Of a stretch of DNA of 64,000 nucleotides, positions 1 to 9,015 are shown piece after piece. Position 1 is the first letter of the stretch; every line of letters begins with the position of its first letter. Source of the DNA: Arenibacter echinorum (GTDB lineage Bacteria > Bacteroidota > Bacteroidia > Flavobacteriales > Flavobacteriaceae); the NCBI RefSeq assembly GCF_003259375.1, contig NZ_QLLN01000001.1:845360-909359 (forward strand), read 5' to 3'. Both the position numbers and the translations under genes were made by a program. The notes under the pieces are model-generated. The model did not search any database and was not told the DNA's origin. It saw only the letters and a list, made by a program, of their open reading frames with translations.

Positions 1-640
1 TATGCAGGCGGCCAAAGATGACAATCCAAGGGTAAGGTTGGAAGCCTTGGTTGCAGCTTCATGGTTAGGCAGGGATACTGGTATTCCAATAATCACTGAA
101 GCTGGTAAAAAAGGTTTGGACAAATGGATGGAAAAGCCATATGAATCAGCTATTGCCCATTTAAACGGGCACAAGGCGGGCGAAGAGCCCAAAGAGGTGA
201 TAAAGACCGATCTAAAAGGAAAGGATTTGGAACTTCTGGTTGCAGGAAGGGAAATATACATGAGGGATGGCTATTGCGCCACCTGTCACCAAGCTGACGG
301 TCAAGGTCTGGAAGCTTCCGGTTTTCCTCCTCTAGCCGGATCCGAATGGGTTACCGGAAGTGAAGATAGACTTATAAAACTAACCACCAAGGGTCTTATG
401 GGGCCGATTGTGGTCAATGGTAAGACCTATCCCGGCCAAGTGCCTATGACACCTTTTGGAAATTTACTTACTGCTGATGAAACCGCAGCTGTTCTGACCT
501 ATGTTAGGAATACCTTCGGTAATAAGGCTACCCCAATTTCACCAGAGAAAGTGAAAGAGGTACGTGAGCAGATCAAGGATAAGCAAGGTTTTTATTCTCC
601 GGAAGAATTACTAAAAGAACACCCACACGGCAGTAAGTAA
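1..640 (+). CDS. C-terminal part of HEAT-repeat/cytochrome c protein (partial)
   Basis: This is the 3' end of a larger gene cut by the left edge; the ATG at base 2 is probably internal because the first residues already look like a HEAT-type helical repeat (DNPRVRLEALVAASWLG). A class I cytochrome c domain follows, with a CATCH haem-binding motif near residue 93 and a later PMTPFGNLLT segment that could supply the methionine ligand. This arrangement is typical of the C-terminus of the large periplasmic 'PVC-type haem-binding CxxCH' or membrane-bound dehydrogenase proteins of Bacteroidota, which pass electrons from sugar or alcohol oxidation. The substrate cannot be read from this fragment. 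A strong hairpin terminator follows the stop codon. Confidence 0.8.
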   Translation, partial: MQAAKDDNPRVRLEALVAASWLGRDTGIPIITEAGKKGLDKWMEKPYESAIAHLNGHKAGEEPKEVIKTDLKGKDLELLVAGREIYMRDGYCATCHQADGQGLEASGFPPLAGSEWVTGSEDRLIKLTTKGLMGPIVVNGKTYPGQVPMTPFGNLLTADETAAVLTYVRNTFGNKATPISPEKVKEVREQIKDKQGFYSPEELLKEHPHGSK

Positions 641-1007
641 TTGGGTAAAAGTTTAATTTAAATACTTGGTTCAAAGGCCGGTTATAGGATATACCCTATG
701 CCGGTCTTTTTACTTTGTTATGACTCGGATTTATTTTTTGTAGGTCGCTTGGGTTTTCCTATTATAGTAATTAAAAAGTGGCTTTCTCTAATCCAATACA
801 CTCAATTCTTGATTCCAATTTAGACTTATGTTGGAAATAAGGTTAATATCTGCTAAGTTTATGTTAAAAATCCCTGTTTTCTAGGTTTATACATTAATAA
901 GCTATATTATTCCCGATTAATGTGTTAAGTTTTCATATGTTTATACGACTAAGGAAATTTAGTACACTTTGAATTAATAGTTGAACAGTAAAAACTAGTT
1001 ATTAAAT
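641..1007. other. Intergenic region, terminator plus AT-rich leader
   Basis: Apart from the terminator at 673-711 no gene is visible. The part before the small gene at 1008 is very AT-rich. TACACTTTG at about 961-969 resembles a Bacteroidota -7 box with one extra base, so a promoter for the small gene is likely nearby but not convincing. Confidence 0.4.
673..711 (+). terminator. Rho-independent terminator after the cytochrome gene
   Basis: A long, nearly perfect hairpin: AAAGGCCGG (673-681) pairs with CCGGTCTTT, and an inner TATAGG/CCTATG stem closes the loop, followed by a T-rich tract. It lies about 35 bases after the cytochrome stop codon. Confidence 0.8.
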
Positions 1008-1214
1008 ATGGGAAGGCCGGCGACAAAACCAACGGAACTTAAGGACGGATATTATATTGAAGTTCGAAATAGAAACCAGAAAACTGGAGGTATAAAAATT
1101 AGAAGGGATACGGAGGAGCAAATGCTTCTTGCCCTTGAAGAATATAAGAAAAGCAAGGATGTAACCGTCCTTGGTGAATTAAAAAACGGTAAAATGCTGG
1201 ATTTGGCTAGGTAG
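1008..1214 (+). CDS. Small conserved Flavobacteriaceae protein, function unknown
   Basis: A 68-residue, Lys/Arg-rich soluble protein beginning MGRPATKPTELKDGYYIEVR. I recognise the type as a conserved small hypothetical protein of Flavobacteriaceae, but no function is established to my knowledge. The charged N-terminus and predicted alpha/beta pattern (a basic strand region, then an acidic helix EEQMLLALEEYKKSK) would fit a nucleic-acid or protein-binding role; this is inference only. It stands alone, with its own terminator 29 bases downstream, so it is probably monocistronic. Confidence 0.75.
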   Translation: MGRPATKPTELKDGYYIEVRNRNQKTGGIKIRRDTEEQMLLALEEYKKSKDVTVLGELKNGKMLDLAR

Positions 1215-1242
1215 TCTACCAGAAGTTCAGTTTGGTAATAAA

Positions 1243-1275
1243 AACCCTGCTTTCTTTTGGGCAGGGTTAATTTTT
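1243..1275 (+). terminator. Rho-independent terminator of the small conserved gene
   Basis: AACCCTGC (1243-1250) and GCAGGGTT (1261-1268) form a perfect 8-bp stem with a 10-base loop, followed by AATTTTTTG. Confidence 0.85.
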
Positions 1276-1446
1276 TGTCAAAGGCATCTCTATGTTTTTG
1301 CATCTGTAATAATGCGGTTATCGGGAATATCCCGGAGTAGGAATATCTCTTTGATGACTAAATTTGTTACTCCTATATCAGATAGGGTATCATTAAACTT
1401 TACACTCTATTTTTTTTCTATTTTAATTGGGTTTAAACCTAAATTA

Positions 1447-2712
1447 TTAATTAATTAAAATAAAGACCAGGATACCTGAAAAGTAACCGATTAGGGCTAG
1501 CCAGGCTATACGGCGCAAGTACCATAAAAAATCAATTTTCAAAATTCCCATGGCAGCCACTCCGGCAGCAGATCCTATAATAAGTACACTACCTCCCGTA
1601 CCCGCACAATAGGCTAAAAATGTCCAGAATTCATGATCTTGTGGGAAGGTATCCATGGTGTACATTCCCATGGCACCTGCTACTAATGGCACGTTGTCTA
1701 TTAAAGAGGATAAAAGCCCCAATAAGGTATTGGTAATATGAAAATCATTGAAAGTGGTTTCGAGTGCACTCCCCATAAATTCTAGGGAGCCATTGGTTTC
1801 TATAGCGGCGACCGCCAAAAGGATTCCCAAAAAGAACAGAATACTTGGGGTGTCAATTCTTTGAACAGTAGCTGCAACGGATAAATGGTGTTTAAGTTCA
1901 ATAGGCTTATTTTTATGCAGTATTTCAGTGATCAACCAGAAAAGACATAGGCTAAATAGCATACCCAGAAAGGGAGGTAAATGGGTAATAGCTTTAAATA
2001 CTGGCACCATTAAAAGTAGACCTACCCCCAGAAGTAGAATTAAATTGCTTTCCTTGGAACTTATTTGTTGAATCTTAGGGGCAGTGGGCACCCCTGCTTC
2101 AATAATTTTGCCCTTAAAACTATAGGAGGCTATTAGTAAAGGAACCAATAAACAGGCCAAACTGGGTAAAAATACCTCGGTAATTATGGTGTTTGTGGAT
2201 ACTTGGCCACCATTCCAAAGCATAATTGTGGTGACATCGCCTATGGGTGACCAGGCTCCACCTGCATTGGCAGCAATGATGATAAATCCTGCAAAATACC
2301 AGAGGTCCGACTTGCTGGTCAAAAATTTCCTTAATATGGCCATCATTACAATTGTAGTGGTGAGGTTGTCCAGTACAGCTGATAAGAAAAAGGTGAGTAA
2401 ACATAGTACCCAAAGCAGCACTAGCATGCTTCGGGTCTTTATTACCCTTAGGATAATTTCAAAACCATTGTGAATGTCTATTAATTCAACAATGGTCATT
2501 GCTCCAAGTAGAAAGAAGAGAATTTCAGCAATTTCCTCAAAATGTTCCTTGAGCTTTATTAGGGTTTCTGAAAAATCAACTCCGGTATGGGCAACAATGA
2601 CCCATAATACTACCCCTATAAACAGGGCAGTCGCCGCCTTATCAATTTTAACAACATGCTCCAACGCAATAACCATGTAGCCGGCAATAAAGAAAAGGGT
2701 TGTAATTAGCAT
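1447..2712 (-). CDS. nhaD: Na+/H+ antiporter, NhaD type
   Basis: A 421-residue polytopic inner-membrane protein of the ion transporter superfamily. The N-terminus (IAGYMVIALEHVVKIDKAAT) and internal segments such as LDNLTTTIVMMAIL, ANAGGAWSPIGDVTTIMLW and SLIDNVPLVAGAMGMYTM are characteristic of NhaD, where paired Asp/Asn/Thr-rich motifs in broken helices bind Na+. Family members exchange cytoplasmic Na+ or Li+ for protons and support salt and pH homeostasis, which fits a marine lifestyle. Length is close to that of the family. It is transcribed alone, away from the aldehyde dehydrogenase region. No membrane-external regulatory domain is present. Confidence 0.9.
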   Translation of the reverse strand: MLITTLFFIAGYMVIALEHVVKIDKAATALFIGVVLWVIVAHTGVDFSETLIKLKEHFEEIAEILFFLLGAMTIVELIDIHNGFEIILRVIKTRSMLVLLWVLCLLTFFLSAVLDNLTTTIVMMAILRKFLTSKSDLWYFAGFIIIAANAGGAWSPIGDVTTIMLWNGGQVSTNTIITEVFLPSLACLLVPLLIASYSFKGKIIEAGVPTAPKIQQISSKESNLILLLGVGLLLMVPVFKAITHLPPFLGMLFSLCLFWLITEILHKNKPIELKHHLSVAATVQRIDTPSILFFLGILLAVAAIETNGSLEFMGSALETTFNDFHITNTLLGLLSSLIDNVPLVAGAMGMYTMDTFPQDHEFWTFLAYCAGTGGSVLIIGSAAGVAAMGILKIDFLWYLRRIAWLALIGYFSGILVFILIN

Positions 2713-3343
2713 GATAGTTTTTTTGGAAATCTATGGTTCGTTCTCATAACATTTTCAGTTTGGCCTGAGTGAGATCAGGGAATTAATTATTGTAAATTAT
2801 TCTTATGTATTTAGGATTTTATTTCCTCCTTCAATCGACTAATGGAGGAATTATGACTTTGGAATGGTGCAGTTGCCCATTCTTTTTTCTATAAGGCCAG
2901 AGGGCACTTACTAAATGAAATACTATGTAGATGCTATGTGCATAGGAAAAAACAGAATTATATCGAGGCATGATAATAAAAAAGAAAAGGCGTTGGCCAA
3001 AACCTTATTTTATCTGTTTGCCAATTCTAAGGTATAAATAATAATCGTTAATAGATTGTTAAAAATATATCTCGTTGAATACTTAAAGTGGAGGTCGATA
3101 TATATTGGTTTCTTTTGTTTTTTGGAAGATTCTAGTTCTAAAATATTGGTTTTTCGAATGGTCAAAACGAAATTCCCTTTCTTTTTTGATTGGGATATTT
3201 TAGAAATAAGAAGGAGGCAATACTATTTTCTCAAAGACAAAATTGAGAACCGAAGAGCCTCAAATATGTAAAGGAACGGCACGGTTTTGTCGCCATTGAT
3301 CGGCAATAGAGGTGATCGGATCGATGGCCACCTTGATAAATCC
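2713..3343. other. Intergenic region without a convincing gene
   Basis: This 631-base stretch between the NhaD start and the aldehyde dehydrogenase stop is AT-rich and holds only weak open frames. A plus-strand frame at 3056-3271 has low-complexity, Phe-rich composition and no usable ribosome-binding site. The most gene-like scrap is a short minus-strand frame at 3260-3331 that is less AT-rich than its surroundings (see findings). Confidence 0.5.
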
Positions 3344-4708
3344 TTAAAACAGATGCTTTATTTTCTTTACTATCTGCAAGGGAAGGTTATACGGTGGATA
3401 TCGAAGTGGTGCATCCAACCAATTCGCTTTTTTAACTATTGCTTTTTGATGTGAAAAAAGGTCAAACGATCGTTTGCCATGATAGGCTCCTATACCACTT
3501 GCGCCAACACCTCCAAAAGGGAGATTTTTATTGGTAATTTGAATTACAGTGTCGTTGATAGCTCCCCCTCCAAAACTATACCTATTGATTATTTTTTTCT
3601 GGAAGGATTTTCGGTTGGAGAATATATAGGTAGCCAAAGGTTTTCCATAATTGGTTAAATGCTTCTCGATATCATCTTCATTTTCGTAGGCAATAATTGG
3701 TAGAATGGGCCCAAAAATTTCGCCATGCATCAATTTACAGTCCAAGTTGGGCTCATTGACCAGGGTAGGGGCCAGATAATTATCTTCATCATTGCTATTG
3801 CCCCCAAAAAGTATTTCTTCGCCCACAAGCATTTCTTTTAAACCATCATAATGGCTTTTGCTTACCGTTCTCGAAAAATCCGGAGACTGTTCAATATTTT
3901 CTCCGTAGCACTTGGTAATATTTTGTTTAAGTGCCGCCACAAGTTTGTCCTTCACTTCTCTATGGACAAGTATATAATCGGTAGCAATGCATGTTTGACC
4001 AGCATTTAAAAATTTGCCCCAAACAATCCGTTTAGCGGCCAGGTTGATAGAGGCTGTTTCATCCACTATGGTGGGATTTTTCCCTCCTAGTTCGAGAGTT
4101 ACGGGTGTTATGTGTTTTGCGGCTGATTCATACACTATTTGCCCAACGCGGGTACTTCCTGTAAAAAAAATGTAGTCCCATTTTTCGGCCAAAAGTTCTT
4201 GGGATACTTCCACACCGCCTTCCACAACGGTAACATGTTCCGGTACAAAAACTGCACTGATAATTTCGGAGATGATCGATGCCGTATGCGGTGTTACTTC
4301 GGAGGGTTTTACAACAACTGTATTTCCTGCCGCCACAGCTGCGATCATAGGAGCAAATGCCAATTGAAAGGGATAGTTCCATGGAGCAATAATCAATACT
4401 GCACCATAGGGCTCCCTATATATCCAATCCGAAGAGGGCCAATTCATTAATGAGGCAGATTTTCTCTCAGGGCTGGCCCAATTGTCAATATTTTTTAAGG
4501 TCAATTTTAATTCCGCCAAAACAAATTGCGTTTCCGCTGCCAAGGTCTCAAACTTAGGTTTTTTAAAATCTTTGTAAATGGCCTCTGCAATATCATCTTC
4601 ACGCGCAATTATTTCTTTTTGTAATCGCTTTAAGGCCTCTTTTCGGAAAGAAACATCCTTGGTCTTTTGCCTTGTAAAAAAATCGCGCTGTTTTCCTAAT
4701 ACGTTCAT
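3344..4708 (-). CDS. Aldehyde dehydrogenase, class 3-like
   Basis: A 454-residue cytoplasmic NAD(P)+-dependent aldehyde dehydrogenase. The length and motifs fit the shorter ALDH3 group: APWNYPFQLAF (about 108-118), KPSEVTPHTA, a FTGSTRVGQIV nucleotide-binding loop, the general base Glu in LELGGKNP (about residue 205), the catalytic Cys in GQTCIATDY (about 239) and GEIFGPILPI. The ALDH3 signature NLPFGGVGASGIGAYHG is near the C-terminus. It oxidises medium-chain or aromatic aldehydes to acids; the true substrate is unknown. A terminator-like hairpin sits only some 20 bases upstream of the ATG. Confidence 0.9.
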   Translation of the reverse strand: MNVLGKQRDFFTRQKTKDVSFRKEALKRLQKEIIAREDDIAEAIYKDFKKPKFETLAAETQFVLAELKLTLKNIDNWASPERKSASLMNWPSSDWIYREPYGAVLIIAPWNYPFQLAFAPMIAAVAAGNTVVVKPSEVTPHTASIISEIISAVFVPEHVTVVEGGVEVSQELLAEKWDYIFFTGSTRVGQIVYESAAKHITPVTLELGGKNPTIVDETASINLAAKRIVWGKFLNAGQTCIATDYILVHREVKDKLVAALKQNITKCYGENIEQSPDFSRTVSKSHYDGLKEMLVGEEILFGGNSNDEDNYLAPTLVNEPNLDCKLMHGEIFGPILPIIAYENEDDIEKHLTNYGKPLATYIFSNRKSFQKKIINRYSFGGGAINDTVIQITNKNLPFGGVGASGIGAYHGKRSFDLFSHQKAIVKKANWLDAPLRYPPYNLPLQIVKKIKHLF

Positions 4709-4724
4709 GGCATTAAATTAATAT

Positions 4725-4757
4725 AAAAAACATCCCCAAGCTTATTCATTTGGGGAT
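4725..4757 (-). terminator. Rho-independent terminator-like hairpin before aldehyde dehydrogenase
   Basis: Read on the minus strand, ATCCCCAA (4757-4750), a 10-base loop and TTGGGGAT (4739-4732) are followed by GTTTTTT. This fits a terminator for the upstream peroxidase/beta-helix operon, but it ends about 20 bases before the aldehyde dehydrogenase start. Confidence 0.7.
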
Positions 4758-4909
4758 ATTATAAAAATTATATTTCAAATCACTTCATAATGAAAATGAA
4801 TATTTGAACCAAGGCAATTGCATTACCTTGCATTGACTTTAAATTTTAAGGTAAGAACAATACAGGGTTAGTATAATAACCTTTCATTTTCTTTGTAGGT
4901 GTCTTTGGT

Positions 4910-6418
4910 TCAATGCTTCAAGGCCAGAATATATTCCGCTACGGCCATTTTGGCTTCTTCCGATAAATAATTTTGGGGCGGCATTTCAGGATAGTCTTCC
5001 CTAAGGTTTTTTGGAGCTGTGATATAATCTACTATACCTTGGGGATTATTCTGGTGAATTGCCTGAAGGATTTCTGTTGGTGGACCTATCAATCTAGTGC
5101 CAAAGGCATGGCACCCGGCGCAGACCCCATAATACGTAAGCTCGCCCAATTCTTCAAAGGAAACCGATCTTGGTGGCACTGGAGATGGGGTCATCATGGT
5201 TGGTATATCTTTGGTATCGGTTATTTGTGCCATACCGTAATTTTCCAAACCAAAGGTCCTATACCTGTTCTTGTCCCTAATACTACTTCCCGTGCCTCCT
5301 CCATAGGCGAAAATATCCGGACCCTTAGTATCCATTTGGGTAAGCATAATTGCCTTTATTTCACCCGTTGGGTTATTGCCGTTGTCGAACATGATATTAT
5401 CTAGAATAACGACCCTGTCCGGATTTCCTTCCGAATTGGGATCATTTGCCTTGGGAGCACCTGTTGCAAGATCCACGATGGTAATCCCAGTGTTATTATT
5501 TCCCGTAATAATATTGTTCTCGACAATCACGTCATCGGCGGCCATTATTAAAATACCCGTGCCCGATGGAATTCCGGAAACCGTAGATCCGGGGGCACCA
5601 AAATTTTCATGGTTGTTGTTTACCACAAAATTGTTTCGCAAGATTACATCAAAGGTTGTTTTTATAGGCAATCCCGGGGTTACAAAAGCCAATAATCCGC
5701 CCGTATTGTTATGCGCATAATTGTTTTCTACCAAACAGTGCCTAGAATTCTCAATCTCAATGCCCGCAACGTTGTCGAATACTTCGTTATGTAATACGTC
5801 TACATTATCGCACATTCCGATATATATGGCGGCATCCGCGATTTTACTTAGTACATTATGCTCCACCAATCCGTTTTTGCCATACTGTGGAAAAATGCCA
5901 TATACACCGGTATCGATAATCCAGTTGTTGCGTATTATAAAATTGTTACCAGCTTGGCCCATTATGCCATTGCCTTTGTAGTTGATTATTTTAAAATTCT
6001 CAATAAGAATTCCATTGCCAGAATATAGGAAAGCATCGTTAATTTCCTTTTTGCCGTCCAAGGTTGGCCAATCTCCATTGATTATGACTCCTTGAAGGCT
6101 AATATTATCCTTATCAATGTATACGTTCTCCGAATACGTTCCAGGATATACACGAATTAGATCGCCCGGGCTAGCCTCTTTTACTGCATTTTGGATGGAT
6201 GAGCCTTTTTTGACTTCTATGATTTTTCCTGTAAATTCTTCAGCGGAGGCTACTTGTGTAGTGTCGTTCGTAAGCCCTATATTTCTATATTTTATGGTGG
6301 AAGGAATGGGTACGGTCTCCACATTTTTTTGTCCGAAGAACGATTTTCCTATGAATACACCTATTCCAATGAGTAAAATAGAGCTAATGATTTTAATAAA
6401 AGGCGACTTTTTCTTCAT
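4910..6418 (-). CDS. Parallel beta-helix protein with C-terminal cytochrome c domain
   Basis: A 502-residue exported protein. A basic N-terminus and one hydrophobic helix (about 8-27) form a signal anchor. Residues about 65-390 hold a right-handed parallel beta-helix with many Asn-rich turns (NNYAHNNTGG, ENNIITGNNNTGI), of the kind found in pectate-lyase-like NosD/PbH1 proteins. A cytochrome c domain follows, with CAGCH near residue 432 and a possible Met ligand in PEMPPQNYL near 477. Its family pairs a beta-helix with a haem domain in Bacteroidota; function is not established. It lies 17 bases after the di-haem peroxidase gene and is probably co-transcribed, so the two may form one periplasmic electron-transfer or oxidation unit. 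Confidence 0.8.
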   Translation of the reverse strand: MKKKSPFIKIISSILLIGIGVFIGKSFFGQKNVETVPIPSTIKYRNIGLTNDTTQVASAEEFTGKIIEVKKGSSIQNAVKEASPGDLIRVYPGTYSENVYIDKDNISLQGVIINGDWPTLDGKKEINDAFLYSGNGILIENFKIINYKGNGIMGQAGNNFIIRNNWIIDTGVYGIFPQYGKNGLVEHNVLSKIADAAIYIGMCDNVDVLHNEVFDNVAGIEIENSRHCLVENNYAHNNTGGLLAFVTPGLPIKTTFDVILRNNFVVNNNHENFGAPGSTVSGIPSGTGILIMAADDVIVENNIITGNNNTGITIVDLATGAPKANDPNSEGNPDRVVILDNIMFDNGNNPTGEIKAIMLTQMDTKGPDIFAYGGGTGSSIRDKNRYRTFGLENYGMAQITDTKDIPTMMTPSPVPPRSVSFEELGELTYYGVCAGCHAFGTRLIGPPTEILQAIHQNNPQGIVDYITAPKNLREDYPEMPPQNYLSEEAKMAVAEYILALKH

Positions 6419-6435
6419 TTCTTAACTGGTATTAT

Positions 6436-7662
6436 TTAGGTTGATATTTTAAGTCCCGAAGGCAGGACTTCCGGTATTTTAGGTTTAAAGGATTCATCGG
6501 TCAAGGTTTTAAGAAAATCCACCAAGCGGTCCAATTCGTAATCGGTTAAATTGGGTTCCCATATATGCCAATGAATCAATAGGTTTTCGCCCTCTGGCAC
6601 TGCATGTCCGCGACCGTCCGTATAAAATTGAACGGTTTCCCTAAGAGTTTTGAATCTTCCTGAGTGCATGTAGGGGGCGGTTAGGGCTATATTCCGAAGA
6701 CTAGGGACCTTAAATGCCCCTCTAAGGCTTTCGTCGCTAAAGGGAATTTCGGCCCCTGGATCCAATGGTAATCCGTCTGGTTCAGGGGTTCCAATAACGG
6801 CAAATTGTTGATTTGTAAATAGGGGAGGGGTATGGCATTCTGCACAACGCGCCACGAAAGACCTAAATATATTGAGTCCTTCAATTTCGTTTTTATTCAA
6901 CGCTTCATCATAACCATGTGCATATTGGTCATATTTACTATTTATAGAAACCAAGGAAGATTGGAAGGCCGCAATGGCCTTTGTAATTTCATGGAGAGCA
7001 ATAGGTTGGTCCCTATCCCTTTTGGGATATGCTTCCGCAAATAATTTTCTATAATTTTCAAATTCATTTATGGTACCGATCAAATTTTCGGGCGTATTGC
7101 CCATTTCATCCTTGGAGAACAACGGTTCCAACATTTGTTCCTCCAAAGTTGAGGCACGACCGTCCCAAAAGAGTTTTTTTAAATAGCCTACGTTATATAG
7201 GGAAGGTGCCGCTCTTTTTAATTGTTGTCCATCCTTTCCCTGGCTAGTTGCTAATCCATCGCCTAATCCTTTATCGGGATCATGGCACGTTGCACAGGAA
7301 ACGGTTTGGTCGACAGAGAGAGCGGGATCAAAAAATAAGTACCTTCCCAAATCAATTTCTTGCGGAGAAAAACCATCCCTAATTTCTGGTAAGGCCGATT
7401 TTAAACCTCCTACACCGGCCTTGTTGGTTGTGGCATATTGACTATAGAGATTCTTGGCAATACACTCATTATTCTCGTTCAGCTTAAATCCGGGAGGGCA
7501 GCTGCTATTTAAAAGAGGAACCGGATAGTAGGCCGTAGGTCTTTGGCCGGCAAAAAAAATGACTGCCATGATTCCTAGAACTGCTACTGATATAATTACT
7601 TTTAATATGACCCTACCTTTTTCCACCAGATCTTGAATTACCCTTTGGTTATTCTTTAACAT
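6436..7662 (-). CDS. Di-haem cytochrome c peroxidase (CcpA/MauG family)
   Basis: A 408-residue periplasmic protein with one N-terminal membrane anchor (about 20-39). Two c-type haem motifs are visible: CATCHDPDKGLGDG near residue 123 and CAECHTPPLFTN near 271, together with FFDPALS, FWDGRASTLEEQ and a C-terminal PSLRNIALTAPYMHSG segment that are typical of the bacterial cytochrome c peroxidase/MauG family. Members reduce hydrogen peroxide with electrons from small cytochromes, or, in MauG-like cases, oxidise a protein partner. The next gene encodes a beta-helix/cytochrome fusion, which could be its electron donor or target. An inverted repeat lies about 40-60 bases upstream of the start. Confidence 0.9.
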   Translation of the reverse strand: MLKNNQRVIQDLVEKGRVILKVIISVAVLGIMAVIFFAGQRPTAYYPVPLLNSSCPPGFKLNENNECIAKNLYSQYATTNKAGVGGLKSALPEIRDGFSPQEIDLGRYLFFDPALSVDQTVSCATCHDPDKGLGDGLATSQGKDGQQLKRAAPSLYNVGYLKKLFWDGRASTLEEQMLEPLFSKDEMGNTPENLIGTINEFENYRKLFAEAYPKRDRDQPIALHEITKAIAAFQSSLVSINSKYDQYAHGYDEALNKNEIEGLNIFRSFVARCAECHTPPLFTNQQFAVIGTPEPDGLPLDPGAEIPFSDESLRGAFKVPSLRNIALTAPYMHSGRFKTLRETVQFYTDGRGHAVPEGENLLIHWHIWEPNLTDYELDRLVDFLKTLTDESFKPKIPEVLPSGLKIST

Positions 7663-7699
7663 TTTGAATCGAAAGTGCTAAGCTGTATTTCAGCGAATT

Positions 7700-7721
7700 C
7701 ACGATTACATTTATTATCGTG
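7700..7721. repeat. Inverted repeat upstream of the peroxidase operon
   Basis: CACGAT (7700-7705) and ATCGTG (7716-7721) are separated by 10 bases. The position, 38-59 bases upstream of the peroxidase start, would suit an operator, but nothing in the window identifies a regulator for it. Confidence 0.3.
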
Positions 7722-7865
7722 CATGAACTAAAAAGCCTAGCACTTATATAAAGTAGTTGTGTACAATCCTGCACATCAGCCTGGACTAATACTCTATATT
7801 TACACAAATTAACAATGGTGTTTCAACAACCCAATATGTCTTTGGTACTTTGTGATGAAATATCC

Positions 7866-8732
7866 CTATTTGGGATTAATGGGACATTTTTTTTGTTGGA
7901 GGGCTTTTTCGAAATCGGTTTTATAACCGTACGAAACGGGAATTTTTTCCTCTGGGATATATTGGATACTAAGGTTATATCCCTTTTTAGTTTTCTTAGC
8001 AGTGCTGATGTGTATAGTATTGACCATATAGGATCTATGGATGCGTATTACCTTGGTGTCATTGATGATGTCCTCCAATTCCTTGAAACTCATTCTAATG
8101 AGTTCTTTGCTGATTTTTTCTCCGGTGAAATAAAAAAGTTCCAAATAATTTCCCGCAGATTTGATATATAACAACTGCTTATATTTAATGGCCAATACTA
8201 CCATATTGTTTTCTCCGTTAAAAATCAACAATTCACCGTTGCCCTCATCATTTGTACCTTTTGTATTGAATTGAATTTCTTCTTTAAACGAGGATAATTT
8301 TTGTTGGATCTGGGCATACCATAAAAATAGTGTATAGGGTACAACCACTACAAGACCTATTTGCCAAAAGGTTAGTAGGAATTCCGAAATTTGTTCTTGA
8401 AGCGTTCGCATTGGTGGACTATAGGCAAGCTCAAATATAACGGCCATTAATGCCATCTCCATTAGGCCCCAAGGGAGTAAACTATAGATTTTAAATCTTT
8501 TGGGTCCAAATAGGGCACGCAGTATAAACTGGGTAAAAATAAGAACACTAAGACCTATTAATATAAACTCCCAATAGTAATTTTCGCCCCATTTATTGAT
8601 GTTGTAAGGGGCATATATATTTATGAAAATGAAAGAATACAGGCCTATAAAGCCGATCAATAGAAGTTTACTTCTAGAGGAATCCATATAAGGGATATCC
8701 TGATTTAATATTGCTTCTATACGCTTCCTCAT
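7866..8732 (-). CDS. Membrane-anchored LytTR-family transcriptional regulator
   Basis: A 288-residue protein with four predicted membrane helices in the first ~150 residues and a C-terminal LytTR DNA-binding domain (about 180-280). The LytTR domain shows the usual pattern: an ILYIKSAGNYLELFY strand region, ELIRMSFKELEDII, VIRIHRSYMVN and a final PVSYGYKTDF. Such membrane LytTR proteins lack a response-regulator receiver and are thought to sense signals through the membrane part. The target is unknown. It is transcribed alone and lies beside the peroxidase operon, which is a possible target; this is inference. Confidence 0.85.
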   Translation of the reverse strand: MRKRIEAILNQDIPYMDSSRSKLLLIGFIGLYSFIFINIYAPYNINKWGENYYWEFILIGLSVLIFTQFILRALFGPKRFKIYSLLPWGLMEMALMAVIFELAYSPPMRTLQEQISEFLLTFWQIGLVVVVPYTLFLWYAQIQQKLSSFKEEIQFNTKGTNDEGNGELLIFNGENNMVVLAIKYKQLLYIKSAGNYLELFYFTGEKISKELIRMSFKELEDIINDTKVIRIHRSYMVNTIHISTAKKTKKGYNLSIQYIPEEKIPVSYGYKTDFEKALQQKKCPINPK

Positions 8733-9015
8733 AGGCCGGACGGGTTACAAAAACAAGACATGGTTATTTCTTTTGGTTTTACTGGTTGGGTTAGATAGTT
8801 ACATCGAATCTAGTGAAAATACTTTTTATAGGAATGCCCTCACGAAATTATCTTATTAAAACTTGGTGTTGGATTTGTTTTTTTAAAATCTAAAATTTCA
8901 TTTAAGAATCGTCCAGGCATACTTAAACCCTTTTGCCAATTAAGACATATGGGAAGAAATAGATCCATTGCCGGCGATATATTAGACTATTCCGGGCAGC
9001 CAAATTGGCCTGGTT

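Noticed and set aside
2..4. ATG at base 2 as the true start of the first gene
   Set aside because: The first residues already form a HEAT-like helix and the cytochrome belongs to larger proteins, so the gene is cut by the window edge.
3056..3271. Open frame of 71 codons on the plus strand
   Set aside because: Low-complexity Phe/Lys-rich composition, no recognisable motif and no ribosome-binding site; overlaps a more GC-rich minus-strand scrap.
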